A DNA stretch of 64,000 nucleotides from Rossellomorea vietnamensis (GCF_008180415.1 NZ_VTEI01000006.1:40805-104804), one strand, 5' to 3'. Positions 47,494 through 55,720 are shown, numbered from the stretch's first letter. Notes: generated by a model not told the origin, from the letters alone. Numbers and translations are program-made.

Positions 47494-47935
47494 CATGTAT
47501 CCAAGAGGCTGACTTTGGGACATGAAACGGGAACTGGGAAAGAATTATTCTCTTCCGCCATTCACAATGAATCATCCAGAAAACATGACCCCTTTCTGGT
47601 AATCAACTGCGGAGCACTTCCTGATTATCTCTTCGAAAGTGAATTATTCGGTTATGAAGAAGGAGCTTTGCTTTCACCGAGGCAGTGAAAGGAGGAAAAA
47701 AGAGTATCTTGCTCTTCTCACAGCAATAAAGGTGCTGTTTGCCCAAAATAAAAATGACAGCAGGCAGGAATTGAAAGAAATGCTCAACGAAACCAGACAT
47801 ACCCTTTCTCTTCATCAAATCAGGACTAGAATGAAAGAACTTGAAGACTTGGGCTGCTTGGTAATTCATAAAGGCCGAAAAGGAACGGAAATCACTGAAA
47901 AAGGGATAGAGATGATCGATCAATTAAAAGGTTAA
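47494..47935 (+). pseudogene. Remnant of a sigma-54-dependent transcriptional activator
   Basis: The first part encodes the Walker A and following region of a sigma-54 AAA+ domain ([44 protein letters not shown]). At the GAFTGA loop a 5-bp tandem duplication GCTTT (47665-47674) shifts the frame; without it the sequence reads [13 protein letters not shown]. The rest of the AAA+ domain is missing, and a separate frame follows with a winged-helix-like C-terminus (LHQIRTRMKELEDLGCLVIHKGRKGTEITEKG) to a stop at 47935. So it has a large deletion plus a frameshift. It may once have controlled the adjacent aminotransferase gene. Confidence 0.75.
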
Positions 47936-47985
47936 CGTTCTTAAAGTTCTCCCCGGAGTTTGATTTATTATTTATTGAGCAAAAA

Positions 47986-48023
47986 AAAGAGCCAGTCAGG
48001 GTCAGTCCTGTACTGGCTCTTTT
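47986..48023 (-). terminator. Intrinsic terminator of spoVK
   Basis: Stem AAAGAGCCAGT / ACTGGCTCTTT with T-runs on both sides; it abuts the spoVK stop codon and can also end the remnant frame on the plus strand. Confidence 0.9.
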
Positions 48024-48974
48024 CTATTCTTCGGCCGATGGAAATAACAAGTCATTACTTCTAATTGTCATCAACTCATGGCGGTCATAGGTATTTTGCA
48101 AAAGCAGGCGCATAGCTTGAGATCTTATCGATTTCTCAATTACATTTCTGACATATCTTCCATTAGAAAATGCTGCCGGGCTGATTGCCGTCTTCACCTG
48201 AAGAAGGTGTTCTCTGATTTTTCTTTCTGCATCTATACTCAATTCATATTCTTTGTCAGTGAGCATTCTTCTTCCTATCTCCATTAACTGGTCAACGGAA
48301 TAATCCTGAAATTGAAATACTAAGGGAAAACGTGAATGAAGACCAGGGTTCAAAGTAAGAAATTGATCCATTTCACGTGAATACCCTGCAAGGATAAGTA
48401 TAAATTCATGCTGTTTGTCTTCCATATGTTTTACCAGAGTATCAATGGCTTCCTTCCCGAAATCCTTTTCCCCTCCTCGTCCTAAAGAGTACGCTTCATC
48501 TACAAACAGAATTCCGCCCATTGCCTTTTTCACCAGGTCCCTGGTCTTCTGGGCCGTATGTCCGATATATTCTCCTACAAGATCAGCTCTTTCCGCTTCA
48601 ATCAAATGGCCTTTAGAAAGAACATTCATTTTAAGAAACAATTTTCCTATCAATCTGGCGACGGTCGTTTTTCCAGTCCCGGGATTTCCTTTAAACATCA
48701 TATGCAAGGCCTGCTTACCCGCTTTAAGCCCTGCTTCCTCCCTCTTTTTATTCACATAGATCCAGGCGTAAATTTCTTTCACCATTTTTTTCATATCGTC
48801 CATGCCGACTAATGAGGCCAGTTCCGCTTCGATTTCCTTTAGTGCTGCATGCTCCTGAGGAAGAACCTTAACTGGTTCCTCAGCCTTTCTCATTTCCCGA
48901 ACAGGATTACGTTTATGTGAATTTAATACAATACTTATTTGTCCATTATTTTTCATTCTCATCGGCTGTTCCAT
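48024..48974 (-). CDS. spoVK: Stage V sporulation protein K (AAA+ ATPase)
   Basis: A 316-residue CbxX/CfqX-type AAA+ ATPase: ASLVGMDDMKKMVKEIYAW, Walker A MFKGNPGTGKTT, the pore-loop-like YIGHTAQKTRD, Walker B GGILFVDEAYSL, sensor ILAGYSREMDQFL and the arginine region NPGLHSRF. SpoVK acts late in spore development in the mother cell. It lies downstream of miaA-hfq and upstream of hflX in reading direction as in B. subtilis, but 517 bp, including a type B element, now separate hfq and spoVK. Confidence 0.94.
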   Translation of the reverse strand: MEQPMRMKNNGQISIVLNSHKRNPVREMRKAEEPVKVLPQEHAALKEIEAELASLVGMDDMKKMVKEIYAWIYVNKKREEAGLKAGKQALHMMFKGNPGTGKTTVARLIGKLFLKMNVLSKGHLIEAERADLVGEYIGHTAQKTRDLVKKAMGGILFVDEAYSLGRGGEKDFGKEAIDTLVKHMEDKQHEFILILAGYSREMDQFLTLNPGLHSRFPLVFQFQDYSVDQLMEIGRRMLTDKEYELSIDAERKIREHLLQVKTAISPAAFSNGRYVRNVIEKSIRSQAMRLLLQNTYDRHELMTIRSNDLLFPSAEE

Positions 48975-49162
48975 AAATTCACCTCACCATTCTATACAGT
49001 ATACGTCTGGAGGTTTTTAACGGTGACAAATGCCCAGTTAAAACGCTTAGAAAGCTCTCTTATCATCCTATTCATTTAAGAATGAAATCATTATTAAAAT
49101 TTAGATTGTGTTGAATGGGATGACAAACTATTTAGTTTACAATAATATTGTTATGTATTTTA

Positions 49163-49420
49163 TAATCTTTTCTGTTTTTGCTCCTAAATAGGGAAAGACA
49201 CCAGCCCTCTACCCTTTTACGTAGAAGGGATTGGAGCGGAAGACGTGAGACTTCCTGCGGGACTAGCGGTCGTCTAGTTCCAGCGCCTAGCCCCTCGGGG
49301 CTGACCAAGGCGCTTCTACTTTTAAAGACAGGTGAGACCCCGCAGGCGAAGCCGCGGAGTCGTACGTCTGGAGCGCAAATCAATTGCATTTAAACAACAG
49401 CAATTTTTGCGAAAAGAGCC
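49163..49420. mobile_element. Type B MITE-like element, reversed, about 258 bp
   Basis: Right end AGCAATTTTTGCGAAAAGAGCC is intact; the left end (TAATCTTTTCTGTTTTTGC) is degraded. The GC-rich centre has arms GACGTGAGACTTCCTGC and GCGGAGTCGTACGTC and the family core AGGTGAGACCCCGCAGGCG. No 8-bp duplication is clear. The region 48975-49448 holds no other feature beyond the likely spoVK promoter. Confidence 0.72.
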
Positions 49421-49448
49421 TTTTTGAACAAATCCGAAATAAAAAAAA

Positions 49449-49471
49449 CACACCGGCAAATTACCGGCGTG
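49449..49471 (-). terminator. Intrinsic terminator of hfq
   Basis: CACACCGG / CCGGCGTG stem with T8 on the minus strand. Confidence 0.88.
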
Positions 49472-49491
49472 CTTTATCATTCAATCAAATT

Positions 49492-49725
49492 TTATTGAGC
49501 TTCGTCGAAATTAATTTGAACGTTGCGCTGAGGCGAGAAGGTGGAAATAGCATGCTTATAAACTAATTGCTGCTTGCCTTCTGACTCAAAAAGTACGGTA
49601 AAGTTGTCAAACCCTTTAACTAGCCCCCGGATTTGGAACCCATTCAATAAGAATACGGTTACTTGAGTGTTGTCTTTACGTAATTGATTAAGAAATTGAT
49701 CTTGAATATTAATTGCTTGTTTCAT
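49492..49725 (-). CDS. hfq: RNA-binding protein Hfq
   Basis: A 77-residue Sm-like protein with Sm1 ([26 protein letters not shown]) and Sm2 ([14 protein letters not shown]; the YKHA motif) and a short tail. It forms hexamers that bind sRNA and mRNA; in Bacillus its effect is mild. It follows miaA by 39 bp, the usual order. RBS AGAGGAGG. Confidence 0.97.
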   Translation of the reverse strand: MKQAINIQDQFLNQLRKDNTQVTVFLLNGFQIRGLVKGFDNFTVLFESEGKQQLVYKHAISTFSPQRNVQINFDEAQ

Positions 49726-49764
49726 GATAAGTCCTCCTCTTCTATCTCTACCTTAACTATTCGA

Positions 49765-50715
49765 CTATAACCCTAGCTTTCCTGCAACAAAATCCGATAT
49801 CTCTTCAATTTTTTTGTTCTTTTCCCTCGTGCTGCTCATATCAAACCATTCTACATCCATTTTATTGCGGAACCATGTTAACTGCCGCTTGGCATATCTT
49901 CTAGAGTTCTGTTTCAGGTTTTCAACTGCATCATTTAAAGTGACTCTTCCTTCAAGAAACTCGTAAATTTCTTTATACCCAATCGCCTGGATAGATTGTA
50001 CATCTTTCAGCCCTTTGTCAAAAAGTGCTTTTACTTCTTGAATAAGTCCCTGTTCCAGCATGATGTCCACCCTGCTGTCGATTCTGCTGTAAAGTAATTC
50101 CCTTTCCATCATCAGGCCAACTAGTGCCACGTCATACAGAAGTTCGTTATTCTGATTCTCCTGGTACTCAGACATCGTCTTTCCTGTACAGTGATGTATT
50201 TCCAAGGCCCTTATCACCCTTCTGATGTTGTTAGGGTGTATGCTGCCAGCTGCTTTTGGATCAACCATTTGCAATCGTTGGTGGACTTCCTGATTGCCAT
50301 GATCCTCGGCTTCTTTTTCCAATTTCCTTCTGTATTCTTCATCACCGGGAGCATCCGTAAAATGATAATCGTAGATGACGGACTGAATATATAAGCCGGT
50401 TCCTCCTACAATCATCGGAAGCTTTCCACGGCTGTGAATCTCAGAAATCTTTTTCCTGACCAGCTCCTGAAATTCTGCTGCCGAAAAACTCTCTTCAGGT
50501 TCCCTAATATCTATAAGGTGGTGAGGAATACCTTCCATTTCTTCTTCTGTTATCTTGGCGGTTCCAATGTCCATCGATTTATAGATCTGCATGGAATCCC
50601 CACTAATGATTTCTCCATTGAATTTCTTAGCCAGATGTATACTGGAAGCTGTTTTTCCCACAGCTGTAGGCCCTATAAGTACGACAAGTTTTTCTTTCTG
50701 ATCCAAACGATTCAC
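49765..50715 (-). CDS. miaA: tRNA dimethylallyltransferase MiaA
   Basis: A 316-residue enzyme that adds a dimethylallyl group to A37 of tRNAs reading UNN codons. P-loop VLIGPTAVGKTASS, GEIISGDSMQIYKSMDIGTAK, GGTGLYIQSV, and the C-terminal RYAKRQLTWFRNK are family signatures. The start is a GTG with a poor ribosome-binding site, so it is a little uncertain. Confidence 0.95.
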   Translation of the reverse strand: MNRLDQKEKLVVLIGPTAVGKTASSIHLAKKFNGEIISGDSMQIYKSMDIGTAKITEEEMEGIPHHLIDIREPEESFSAAEFQELVRKKISEIHSRGKLPMIVGGTGLYIQSVIYDYHFTDAPGDEEYRRKLEKEAEDHGNQEVHQRLQMVDPKAAGSIHPNNIRRVIRALEIHHCTGKTMSEYQENQNNELLYDVALVGLMMERELLYSRIDSRVDIMLEQGLIQEVKALFDKGLKDVQSIQAIGYKEIYEFLEGRVTLNDAVENLKQNSRRYAKRQLTWFRNKMDVEWFDMSSTREKNKKIEEISDFVAGKLGL

Positions 50716-51077
50716 TGCTTTCTATGTAAAAGAATAAGTTTACATATTATCGTACCATAAGAATTCATCGTTACATATCAGAAGAGTATAACCGTATAAA
50801 GTTTTTTTATACATTTTCCTTTTTATTTTTAGCTGTTTTCGTAAAGTTGTTGGTAGGTTTGAAAGTTTGAATTTCTGGACCCGGCGCATGACTTAGCGGG
50901 GCGGGAGGCAAACTAGACGACCTATAGTTCCCCGGGGATTCGATCTTCATGGAACGTTCTTCTAAACGTACCAATTTCTTTTCACTCTTCAGTTTTAATG
51001 GTACGTTTAACGGCTAATCGTACCATTAACTTATCCAACCCACCGATTTCATGGTACATTTCACTTGAATACCTCAT
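50716..51077. other. Intergenic region with a truncated MITE-like end
   Basis: AGCTGTTTTCGTAAAGTTGTTGG at 50831 and a degraded GC-rich type B core (ACCCGGCGCATGACTTAGCGGGGCGGG) follow, without a right end. GTACCAT/GTACG motifs recur further on. No gene seen. Confidence 0.5.
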
Positions 51078-51644
51078 CTACCCAGCTTGATCTTCCATTT
51101 CTACTATCTCTTCCTGCTCCTTATTATAAAACAGCAGTGCCAGCCCGCTTCCGGAAAACAAAAAAGAAGCTATATAAAAAATAATCGCTATAGTAAAGAA
51201 GTCGATCAGGACGCCGGTTGCAAAAACAGCCAAGGAGGCAAACAGTGACGTCCAGAAATGATAGCCGCCAATCTTTTTCCCCGCTCCTTTACCATGAAAT
51301 ACTTCCCCTGCCAGTGTTTTTTCACATGTTTTTTGGACAGCTCCCAATAAGCCCAATATGACTTGGAGTGTATATACACCTGCTAGAGAATCTACTTCAG
51401 GTATTAATAGGAAGATGAATGCCATTCCCCATGCATATCCAATCAGTAAGGGACGGCTGCCAATTTTATCTGAAGCTGCTCCTATCCAGCGGTGAAACAG
51501 CGCAGAGCTGAGCATGAACAGTCCATAAGCAAACCCGAAGCTGGAAAAGTTGGATCCGACGTTTTTGATAAAAAGAAGGTAGAATGGAAAAGAAACCGAA
51601 CTGGCCATCATGGCAAAGCTCTGTGAAACCACAAAATATCTCAT
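51078..51644 (-). CDS. Half-size (six-helix) MFS-type membrane protein
   Basis: A 188-residue protein with six predicted helices, matching only one half of a major facilitator. WIGAASDKIGSRPLLIGYA after helix 2 is the MFS loop motif. The C-terminus is hydrophilic (NKEQEEIVEMEDQAG) and looks natural. The ATG overlaps the stop of the upstream FAD oxidase gene (ATGA) and has AGGAG in front, so the two are translationally coupled. It may work as a dimer; the substrate is unknown. A truncated full-length MFS gene is the alternative. Confidence 0.68.
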   Translation of the reverse strand: MRYFVVSQSFAMMASSVSFPFYLLFIKNVGSNFSSFGFAYGLFMLSSALFHRWIGAASDKIGSRPLLIGYAWGMAFIFLLIPEVDSLAGVYTLQVILGLLGAVQKTCEKTLAGEVFHGKGAGKKIGGYHFWTSLFASLAVFATGVLIDFFTIAIIFYIASFLFSGSGLALLFYNKEQEEIVEMEDQAG

Positions 51645-53053
51645 TGACCATACTCCTCATAAAAGTGATTCATGAATACTTCTTCAGGGTCCAGCTTTCT
51701 TTTGCTTTTGAAGAATTCCTCCGTCCTTGGGTAAGCCTCTTTCATCTGCTTCTTTGAAGGATATTCATAATAAGGAAGATAGTAGCTTCCTCCATGCTTC
51801 AATGTCACATCTACCATCTTTCTGACAACCTTTTCCGTATCTTCTTTTCCTTCAGCCGATTTACTCTGATTAATGAGCAGCACTAGTGCAAACATCTCAT
51901 CCTTGGAATACGACAAGACAGCATCTTCATTTTCATCAACGTAACGGACGGTAATGTTCACCAGGTTCAACTCCTCCTCATCGAGCACTTCTCTTAAATC
52001 ATCGATATAGGCGGTGAATTTATCTATAGGAACAAAGTATTCCTGCAGGACATCTGTATCACGCCGGCTTTCGTATTCCATGAATTTGGATTCTGACCTC
52101 ATTGCATTATTCCGGGTAGTGAAGTCGCCATCTTTGCCTTGAAAATAGGTTTTCTGCATACCCCAAAAGAGATCTTTTCCCCAATCGAATTTCCTGGAGA
52201 TACCAAGCATGAATTTAGAAATGAATGTCCCTTTTTCATCTTTCAATGAATTATGCTTCTTCTGCAGATCCTGGCTGTCTGAATGAATATAGTCCGTTAT
52301 ATACATGTCTTCCATAAAAGTATCCGGAGCAGTCGAGATTCGGGCAAGATGCATCTTAACATCTTCATTGCCTTTTACTTCTTCAAGAAAAAAATCACTG
52401 TATTCATCATATGGTAGTTCCGTCGTTTTCATTTCATACAGTTCATCATCGGTCAGTTGCAATTCTGCATCAAGAATAACTCCAAACAGCCCATACCCTC
52501 CGATAACCAATGGAAAGAATTCTTTATTTTCAGTCCGGGATACGTTGATAATCTCTCCATCATGCTTCAATAAACGGAAAGAATTGACCGTCTCAATTAA
52601 TGCCCCATGCCTTATATCTCTGCCATGTACATTGACAGACAGCGACCCTCCGATAGTAAATATATTTTGGGACTGCATTACTTTCACTGATAACCCATGT
52701 GGATTGGCTGCCTCTTGTATGTCTGCCCAGGTCGCACCGCTCTGTACACGTATGGTTTTTTCAACTGTATTGAAATCCAGTATCTTATTATGACTGGTCA
52801 TATCCAATACGACGCTGCCAGGGTAATAAGTGTGTCCTCCCTGGCTGTGCATCTTTCCGGCAATTGACACTTTAAGATTTTCATCGGCTGCCTTCTTAAC
52901 TGTTTTCACTATCTCCCGTTCTTCCTCACCCTTGGTCACCTGCTCTATTCTAGTCGGCATCAAGCCGCCTATATCACTGACGATTTCAGAACTAACAGGG
53001 TCATTATCCACAGTGAAAAAAACACACCCGTAAATTATGAAAAAAATCATCAC
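51641..53053 (-). CDS. FAD-dependent oxidase, vanillyl-alcohol-oxidase fold (YitY-like)
   Basis: A 470-residue flavoprotein. A hydrophobic N-terminal segment may anchor it. The FAD-binding domain has KVSIAGKMHSQGGHTYYPGSVVLDM, RVQSGATWADIQEAANPHGL, IFTIGGSLSVNVHGRD and PLVIGGYGLFGVI. The C-terminal part resembles aldonolactone oxidases (PYYEYPSKKQMKEAYPR; MNHFYEEYG). The GTG/ATG start used has no good ribosome-binding site. Sixteen codons upstream a TTG with GAGGTGAAATAA before it is in frame, but codon 7 of that extension is TGA, so the natural N-terminus may be broken. Confidence 0.78.
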   Translation of the reverse strand: MMIFFIIYGCVFFTVDNDPVSSEIVSDIGGLMPTRIEQVTKGEEEREIVKTVKKAADENLKVSIAGKMHSQGGHTYYPGSVVLDMTSHNKILDFNTVEKTIRVQSGATWADIQEAANPHGLSVKVMQSQNIFTIGGSLSVNVHGRDIRHGALIETVNSFRLLKHDGEIINVSRTENKEFFPLVIGGYGLFGVILDAELQLTDDELYEMKTTELPYDEYSDFFLEEVKGNEDVKMHLARISTAPDTFMEDMYITDYIHSDSQDLQKKHNSLKDEKGTFISKFMLGISRKFDWGKDLFWGMQKTYFQGKDGDFTTRNNAMRSESKFMEYESRRDTDVLQEYFVPIDKFTAYIDDLREVLDEEELNLVNITVRYVDENEDAVLSYSKDEMFALVLLINQSKSAEGKEDTEKVVRKMVDVTLKHGGSYYLPYYEYPSKKQMKEAYPRTEEFFKSKRKLDPEEVFMNHFYEEYGQ

Positions 53054-53184
53054 TATTGCCGCTCTTTGTGATACTTTCTTTCAGGTTATCCGTTTCTTCA
53101 ATTATTTCACCTCATATTTACCAAATTTAACTATTATTTCTTAGTGTAATTTTACACTATTTAAGTTAAATTACAACATTATTC

Positions 53185-53213
53185 TGATATATTTCTCTCT
53201 TTGCATCATAATA
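53185..53213 (+). promoter_or_regulatory. Sigma-G-like promoter of the SASP gene
   Basis: TGATAT (53185-53190), 16 bp, then CATAATA (53207-53213), compared with the sigma-G pattern TGNATA / CATNNTA. It lies about 40 bp ahead of a spore-protein gene. Weak match at -35. Confidence 0.5.
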
Positions 53214-53251
53214 AAGATGTACATGAACCTTAAGAAGAAAGGATGATCGCC

Positions 53252-53506
53252 GTGAGCAAAAGAAAGCCTCTCATCCCCGAATCTCAAAGGGCACTGAATA
53301 AAATGAAAGCCGACTTATTTCATCAAGAGGATCCTTCTGCAGTGAAGTATGAGGCAGCAAAAGAGCAGGGTATCACCTTAACCAAAGGCTCTAACGGGGA
53401 ACTTAGCGCACGGGAAGCTGGAAAAGTCGGCGGGAAAATTGGCGGTAGTATGGTAAAAGAAATGGTAAAGATGGCTGAAGCGTCGTTAAACGCTAAAAAA
53501 AGGTAG
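53252..53506 (+). CDS. Atypical alpha/beta-type small acid-soluble spore protein
   Basis: An 84-residue protein starting SKRKPLIPESQRALNKMKAD, like the RxPLVPEAxxALxxxK start of alpha/beta SASPs. A middle EAAKEQGI stands where the GPR protease site (E-I/F-A) lies in classical members, and the DNA-binding C-terminal part is LSAREAGKVGGKIGGSMVKEMVKMAE. Such proteins coat spore DNA. It is longer than sspA-type proteins and has an extra insert KGSNGEL, so call it a variant. Start: GTG 53252 with AAAGGATG ahead; an ATG three codons earlier overlaps the SD. Confidence 0.78.
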   Translation: MSKRKPLIPESQRALNKMKADLFHQEDPSAVKYEAAKEQGITLTKGSNGELSAREAGKVGGKIGGSMVKEMVKMAEASLNAKKR

Positions 53507-53531
53507 AAGCAAAATAAGCTTCTACCTTTTT
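53502..53531 (+). terminator. Intrinsic terminator of the SASP gene, interrupted by a MITE
   Basis: Perfect stem GGTAGAAGC / GCTTCTACC, then T5. The T-run TTTTTAAT is duplicated as the target site of the element at 53535-53733. Confidence 0.9.
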
Positions 53532-53534
53532 AAT

Positions 53535-53733
53535 GGCTGTTTTCGCATTATTGTTGCTTTCGGAAAAATCCCAAGCGCGGAATTTTTCCCCGGATACTAA
53601 GAGTTTTATCTCTTGTCGGGGAAGAGTAGCTTTTTTCTTTTCGATATTACTGAATTTTTACTGAATTTTTCCTTCTAGAGATTAATATTTCTTCTGAATT
53701 AGTATCAAATAGCAAAAGTTTACGAAAAGAGCC
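53535..53733. mobile_element. Short (type A) MITE-like element, 199 bp, perfect 8-bp duplication
   Basis: Starts GGCTGTTTTCGCATTATTG, ends AAAGTTTACGAAAAGAGCC. Perfect direct repeats TTTTTAAT flank it (53527-53534 and 53734-53741). The left copy is the T-tract of the SASP terminator; the right copy contains the stop codon of the convergent GNAT gene. Confidence 0.9.
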
Positions 53734-53736
53734 TTT

Positions 53737-54201
53737 TTAATCTAACTTGTATGTCAATATGGACTGCAAGCCCTTCCTTCCCATAAGTTTCTTCCCATCA
53801 TCCTTAAAGGCTGACTTCAGGTAAAGTGTTCTCGCTGCTGAATTTCTTTCGTTCACAGCCAGGACGATTTCACGTGTTTCAGGAAAATGTTCCAGGACGA
53901 ACGAAGGAAGCAATTCCATGGCAGTTTTGGCATACCCTTTTCCTTGCTGTATCTTATTAATGGAAAAAGCTCGTAATAATAAGGCATTGGTTTCAAGTGA
54001 ATAGTCTTTAACAACTGGTCCTTTATGAAGAACAAAAAAACCAACTGCCATGTCCCCATCCATTATGACGACTGGATGTCTATTTCGGTCTTCAATTTCT
54101 AATGCTTCTGAAGGCAAAGCCGTAAATTGATGCTGTTCTTCTGCAAGTGAAAACTTATATAGCTCGGCTTTCACTTTTTCATTGTAAAACTGCAGTTGCA
54201 T
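53737..54201 (-). CDS. GNAT N-acetyltransferase
   Basis: A 154-residue GNAT protein: LLLRAFSINKIQQGKGYAKTAMELLPSFVL contains the acetyl-CoA loop (QGKGYA), and EIVLAVNERNSAARTLYLKSAFKDDGKK the C-terminal strand and helix. It resembles spermidine/PaiA-type acetyltransferases in general form; the substrate is unknown. The stop codon lies in the target duplication of the adjacent MITE. Reads away from trpS, about 20 bp upstream of the trpS stop. Confidence 0.78.
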   Translation of the reverse strand: MQLQFYNEKVKAELYKFSLAEEQHQFTALPSEALEIEDRNRHPVVIMDGDMAVGFFVLHKGPVVKDYSLETNALLLRAFSINKIQQGKGYAKTAMELLPSFVLEHFPETREIVLAVNERNSAARTLYLKSAFKDDGKKLMGRKGLQSILTYKLD

Positions 54202-54219
54202 ATCGATTCCTCCCGATCT

Positions 54220-55215
54220 TTAGCAGCCGATCATTTCTTTGATTTTTTTGAGTTGAAGAGACGCAATGCTTCTTGCCTTTTCTGCCCCTCGTTCAAGAAT
54301 CTTATCAATTTCCTGCTTATTGTCGAGATATTCATAATACTTCTGGCGGGGTTCGCTCAGTTCCCTGTTCATGACTTCGAATATTTCTTTTTTCACTTGG
54401 CCCCAGCCGATTCCTTGTTTGTACTTCTCTTTCATGGAGGCAGCTTCAGGGGCAGCCGCAAACTCTTTATAAAGAGTGAACAGCGAGGAACCCTTCACTT
54501 CCTTAGGCTCTTCCGGGGGCGTAGAATCCGTCACAATTTTATTAACGAGCTTTTTCAGAGCTTTTTCTTCTGCAAAAAGGGGGATGGTGTTTCCGTAGCT
54601 TTTACTCATCTTTCTTCCATCAAGCCCGGGTATGACAGCAGTCTCTTCTTCAATCACATATTGAGGCAGCTTGATGGCTTCCCCGAAAGTACGATTGAAA
54701 TTATCCGCGATATCTCTTGCGATTTCCACGTGCTGAACCTGATCTTTTCCAACAGGAACCTTATCTGAGTTAAAAAGCAAGATATCCGCGGCCATTAGGA
54801 TTGGATACGTAAACAGCCCCATGTTGACGCCAGCATCAGAATCGTTTCCTTCCGCCGCGTTTTCTTCGACTTTGGCTTTATAAGCGTGTGCCCGGTTCAT
54901 CAATCCTTTTGGTGTCAAACAGGAGAGAATCCAGTGGAGTTCAAGAATTTCAGGAACATCTGATTGTCTGTAAAAAATCACCTTTTCCGGATCCAACCCT
55001 AATGAAAGCCAAGCCGCCGCGATTTCGTAGGTATACTCTTTAAATTTTTTGCGGTCCTGAACTGAGTTTAAGGCATGGTAGTCCGCAATGAAGTAAATCC
55101 CTTGTGAGGTGTTGTCTTTTGCCATTTCAAGTGCTGGCTTGATCGCGCCGATATAATTCCCCAGATGAGGGTGTCCTGTTGGTTTTATCCCTGTTAGTGC
55201 TGTTGGTCTTTCCAT
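54220..55215 (-). CDS. trpS: Tryptophanyl-tRNA synthetase
   Basis: A 331-residue class I synthetase that charges tRNA-Trp. The HIGH-type motif is PTGHPHLGNYIG, the KMSKS loop is GRKMSKSYGN, and LHWILSCLTPKGLMNRAHAYK and LMAADILLFNSDKVPVGKDQVQHVEIAR are typical of bacterial TrpS. RBS AGGAGGAA. It is preceded by a Trp-type T-box leader, so expression should rise with uncharged tRNA-Trp. A MITE lies between the T-box and the coding region. Confidence 0.97.
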   Translation of the reverse strand: MERPTALTGIKPTGHPHLGNYIGAIKPALEMAKDNTSQGIYFIADYHALNSVQDRKKFKEYTYEIAAAWLSLGLDPEKVIFYRQSDVPEILELHWILSCLTPKGLMNRAHAYKAKVEENAAEGNDSDAGVNMGLFTYPILMAADILLFNSDKVPVGKDQVQHVEIARDIADNFNRTFGEAIKLPQYVIEEETAVIPGLDGRKMSKSYGNTIPLFAEEKALKKLVNKIVTDSTPPEEPKEVKGSSLFTLYKEFAAAPEAASMKEKYKQGIGWGQVKKEIFEVMNRELSEPRQKYYEYLDNKQEIDKILERGAEKARSIASLQLKKIKEMIGC

Positions 55216-55238
55216 ATAAATTCCTCCTAAAGATAAAA

Positions 55239-55423
55239 GGCTGTTTTCGCATACATTGCTGCTCGGAAAAATCCAAATAGCCGGATTTTCCCCTGGTACT
55301 AAGGGTTCTCTCTCAAAACGGGAAGAGTAGCTCTTTTCTTTTCATAATTACCAGGTTATTCCGGTTCATGGTTATTTTTTTCAGAATGAGTATTGGATAG
55401 CAACAAAGTTTACGAAAAGAGCC
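55239..55423. mobile_element. Short (type A) MITE-like element inside the trpS leader, 185 bp
   Basis: Starts GGCTGTTTTCGCATACATTG and ends GTTTACGAAAAGAGCC. Flanks AGATAAAA (55231-55238) and AAATAAAA (55424-55431) match at 7 of 8. The right flank is the end of the T-tract of the T-box terminator. The element is thus transcribed as part of every read-through trpS mRNA. Confidence 0.88.
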
Positions 55424-55431
55424 AAATAAAA

Positions 55432-55720
55432 AAAGCCCCCATCCAAAAAGGACGAGAAACCCGCGGTGCCACCTTCGTTTACCCTGAATAAAAAGGTAAT
55501 CTTTAAAAGAGCTGATTATATGCTCTCTGTTCCTTTTATCGGTAGAACTCTCCGCCTGCCCATTTGTTCGGCATGGATGCTCCGAAGCCCATTCAACATG
55601 GTCCGACACTGATTCCCACCAGCCATCAGCTCTCTAAAGTCTTATCCATGCATACTCTTCTTCATCATTGCATAATATTAAAAAAATTTTGATTTTATTA
55701 TAGCTCATTGCTTTAAGATT
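55432..55720 (-). promoter_or_regulatory. T-box riboswitch of trpS
   Basis: On the minus strand the T-box sequence AAGGTGGCACCGCGG (complement of 55462-55476) is followed by a terminator with stem CTCGTCC / GGATGGG and a T7 tail. Upstream, AGAGAGCTGATGG...GGAATC begins Stem I. A TGG triplet followed by a purine (complement of 55589-55591, within GAATGGGC) sits where the specifier is expected and would read uncharged tRNA-Trp. The 5' limit is approximate. Confidence 0.93.
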
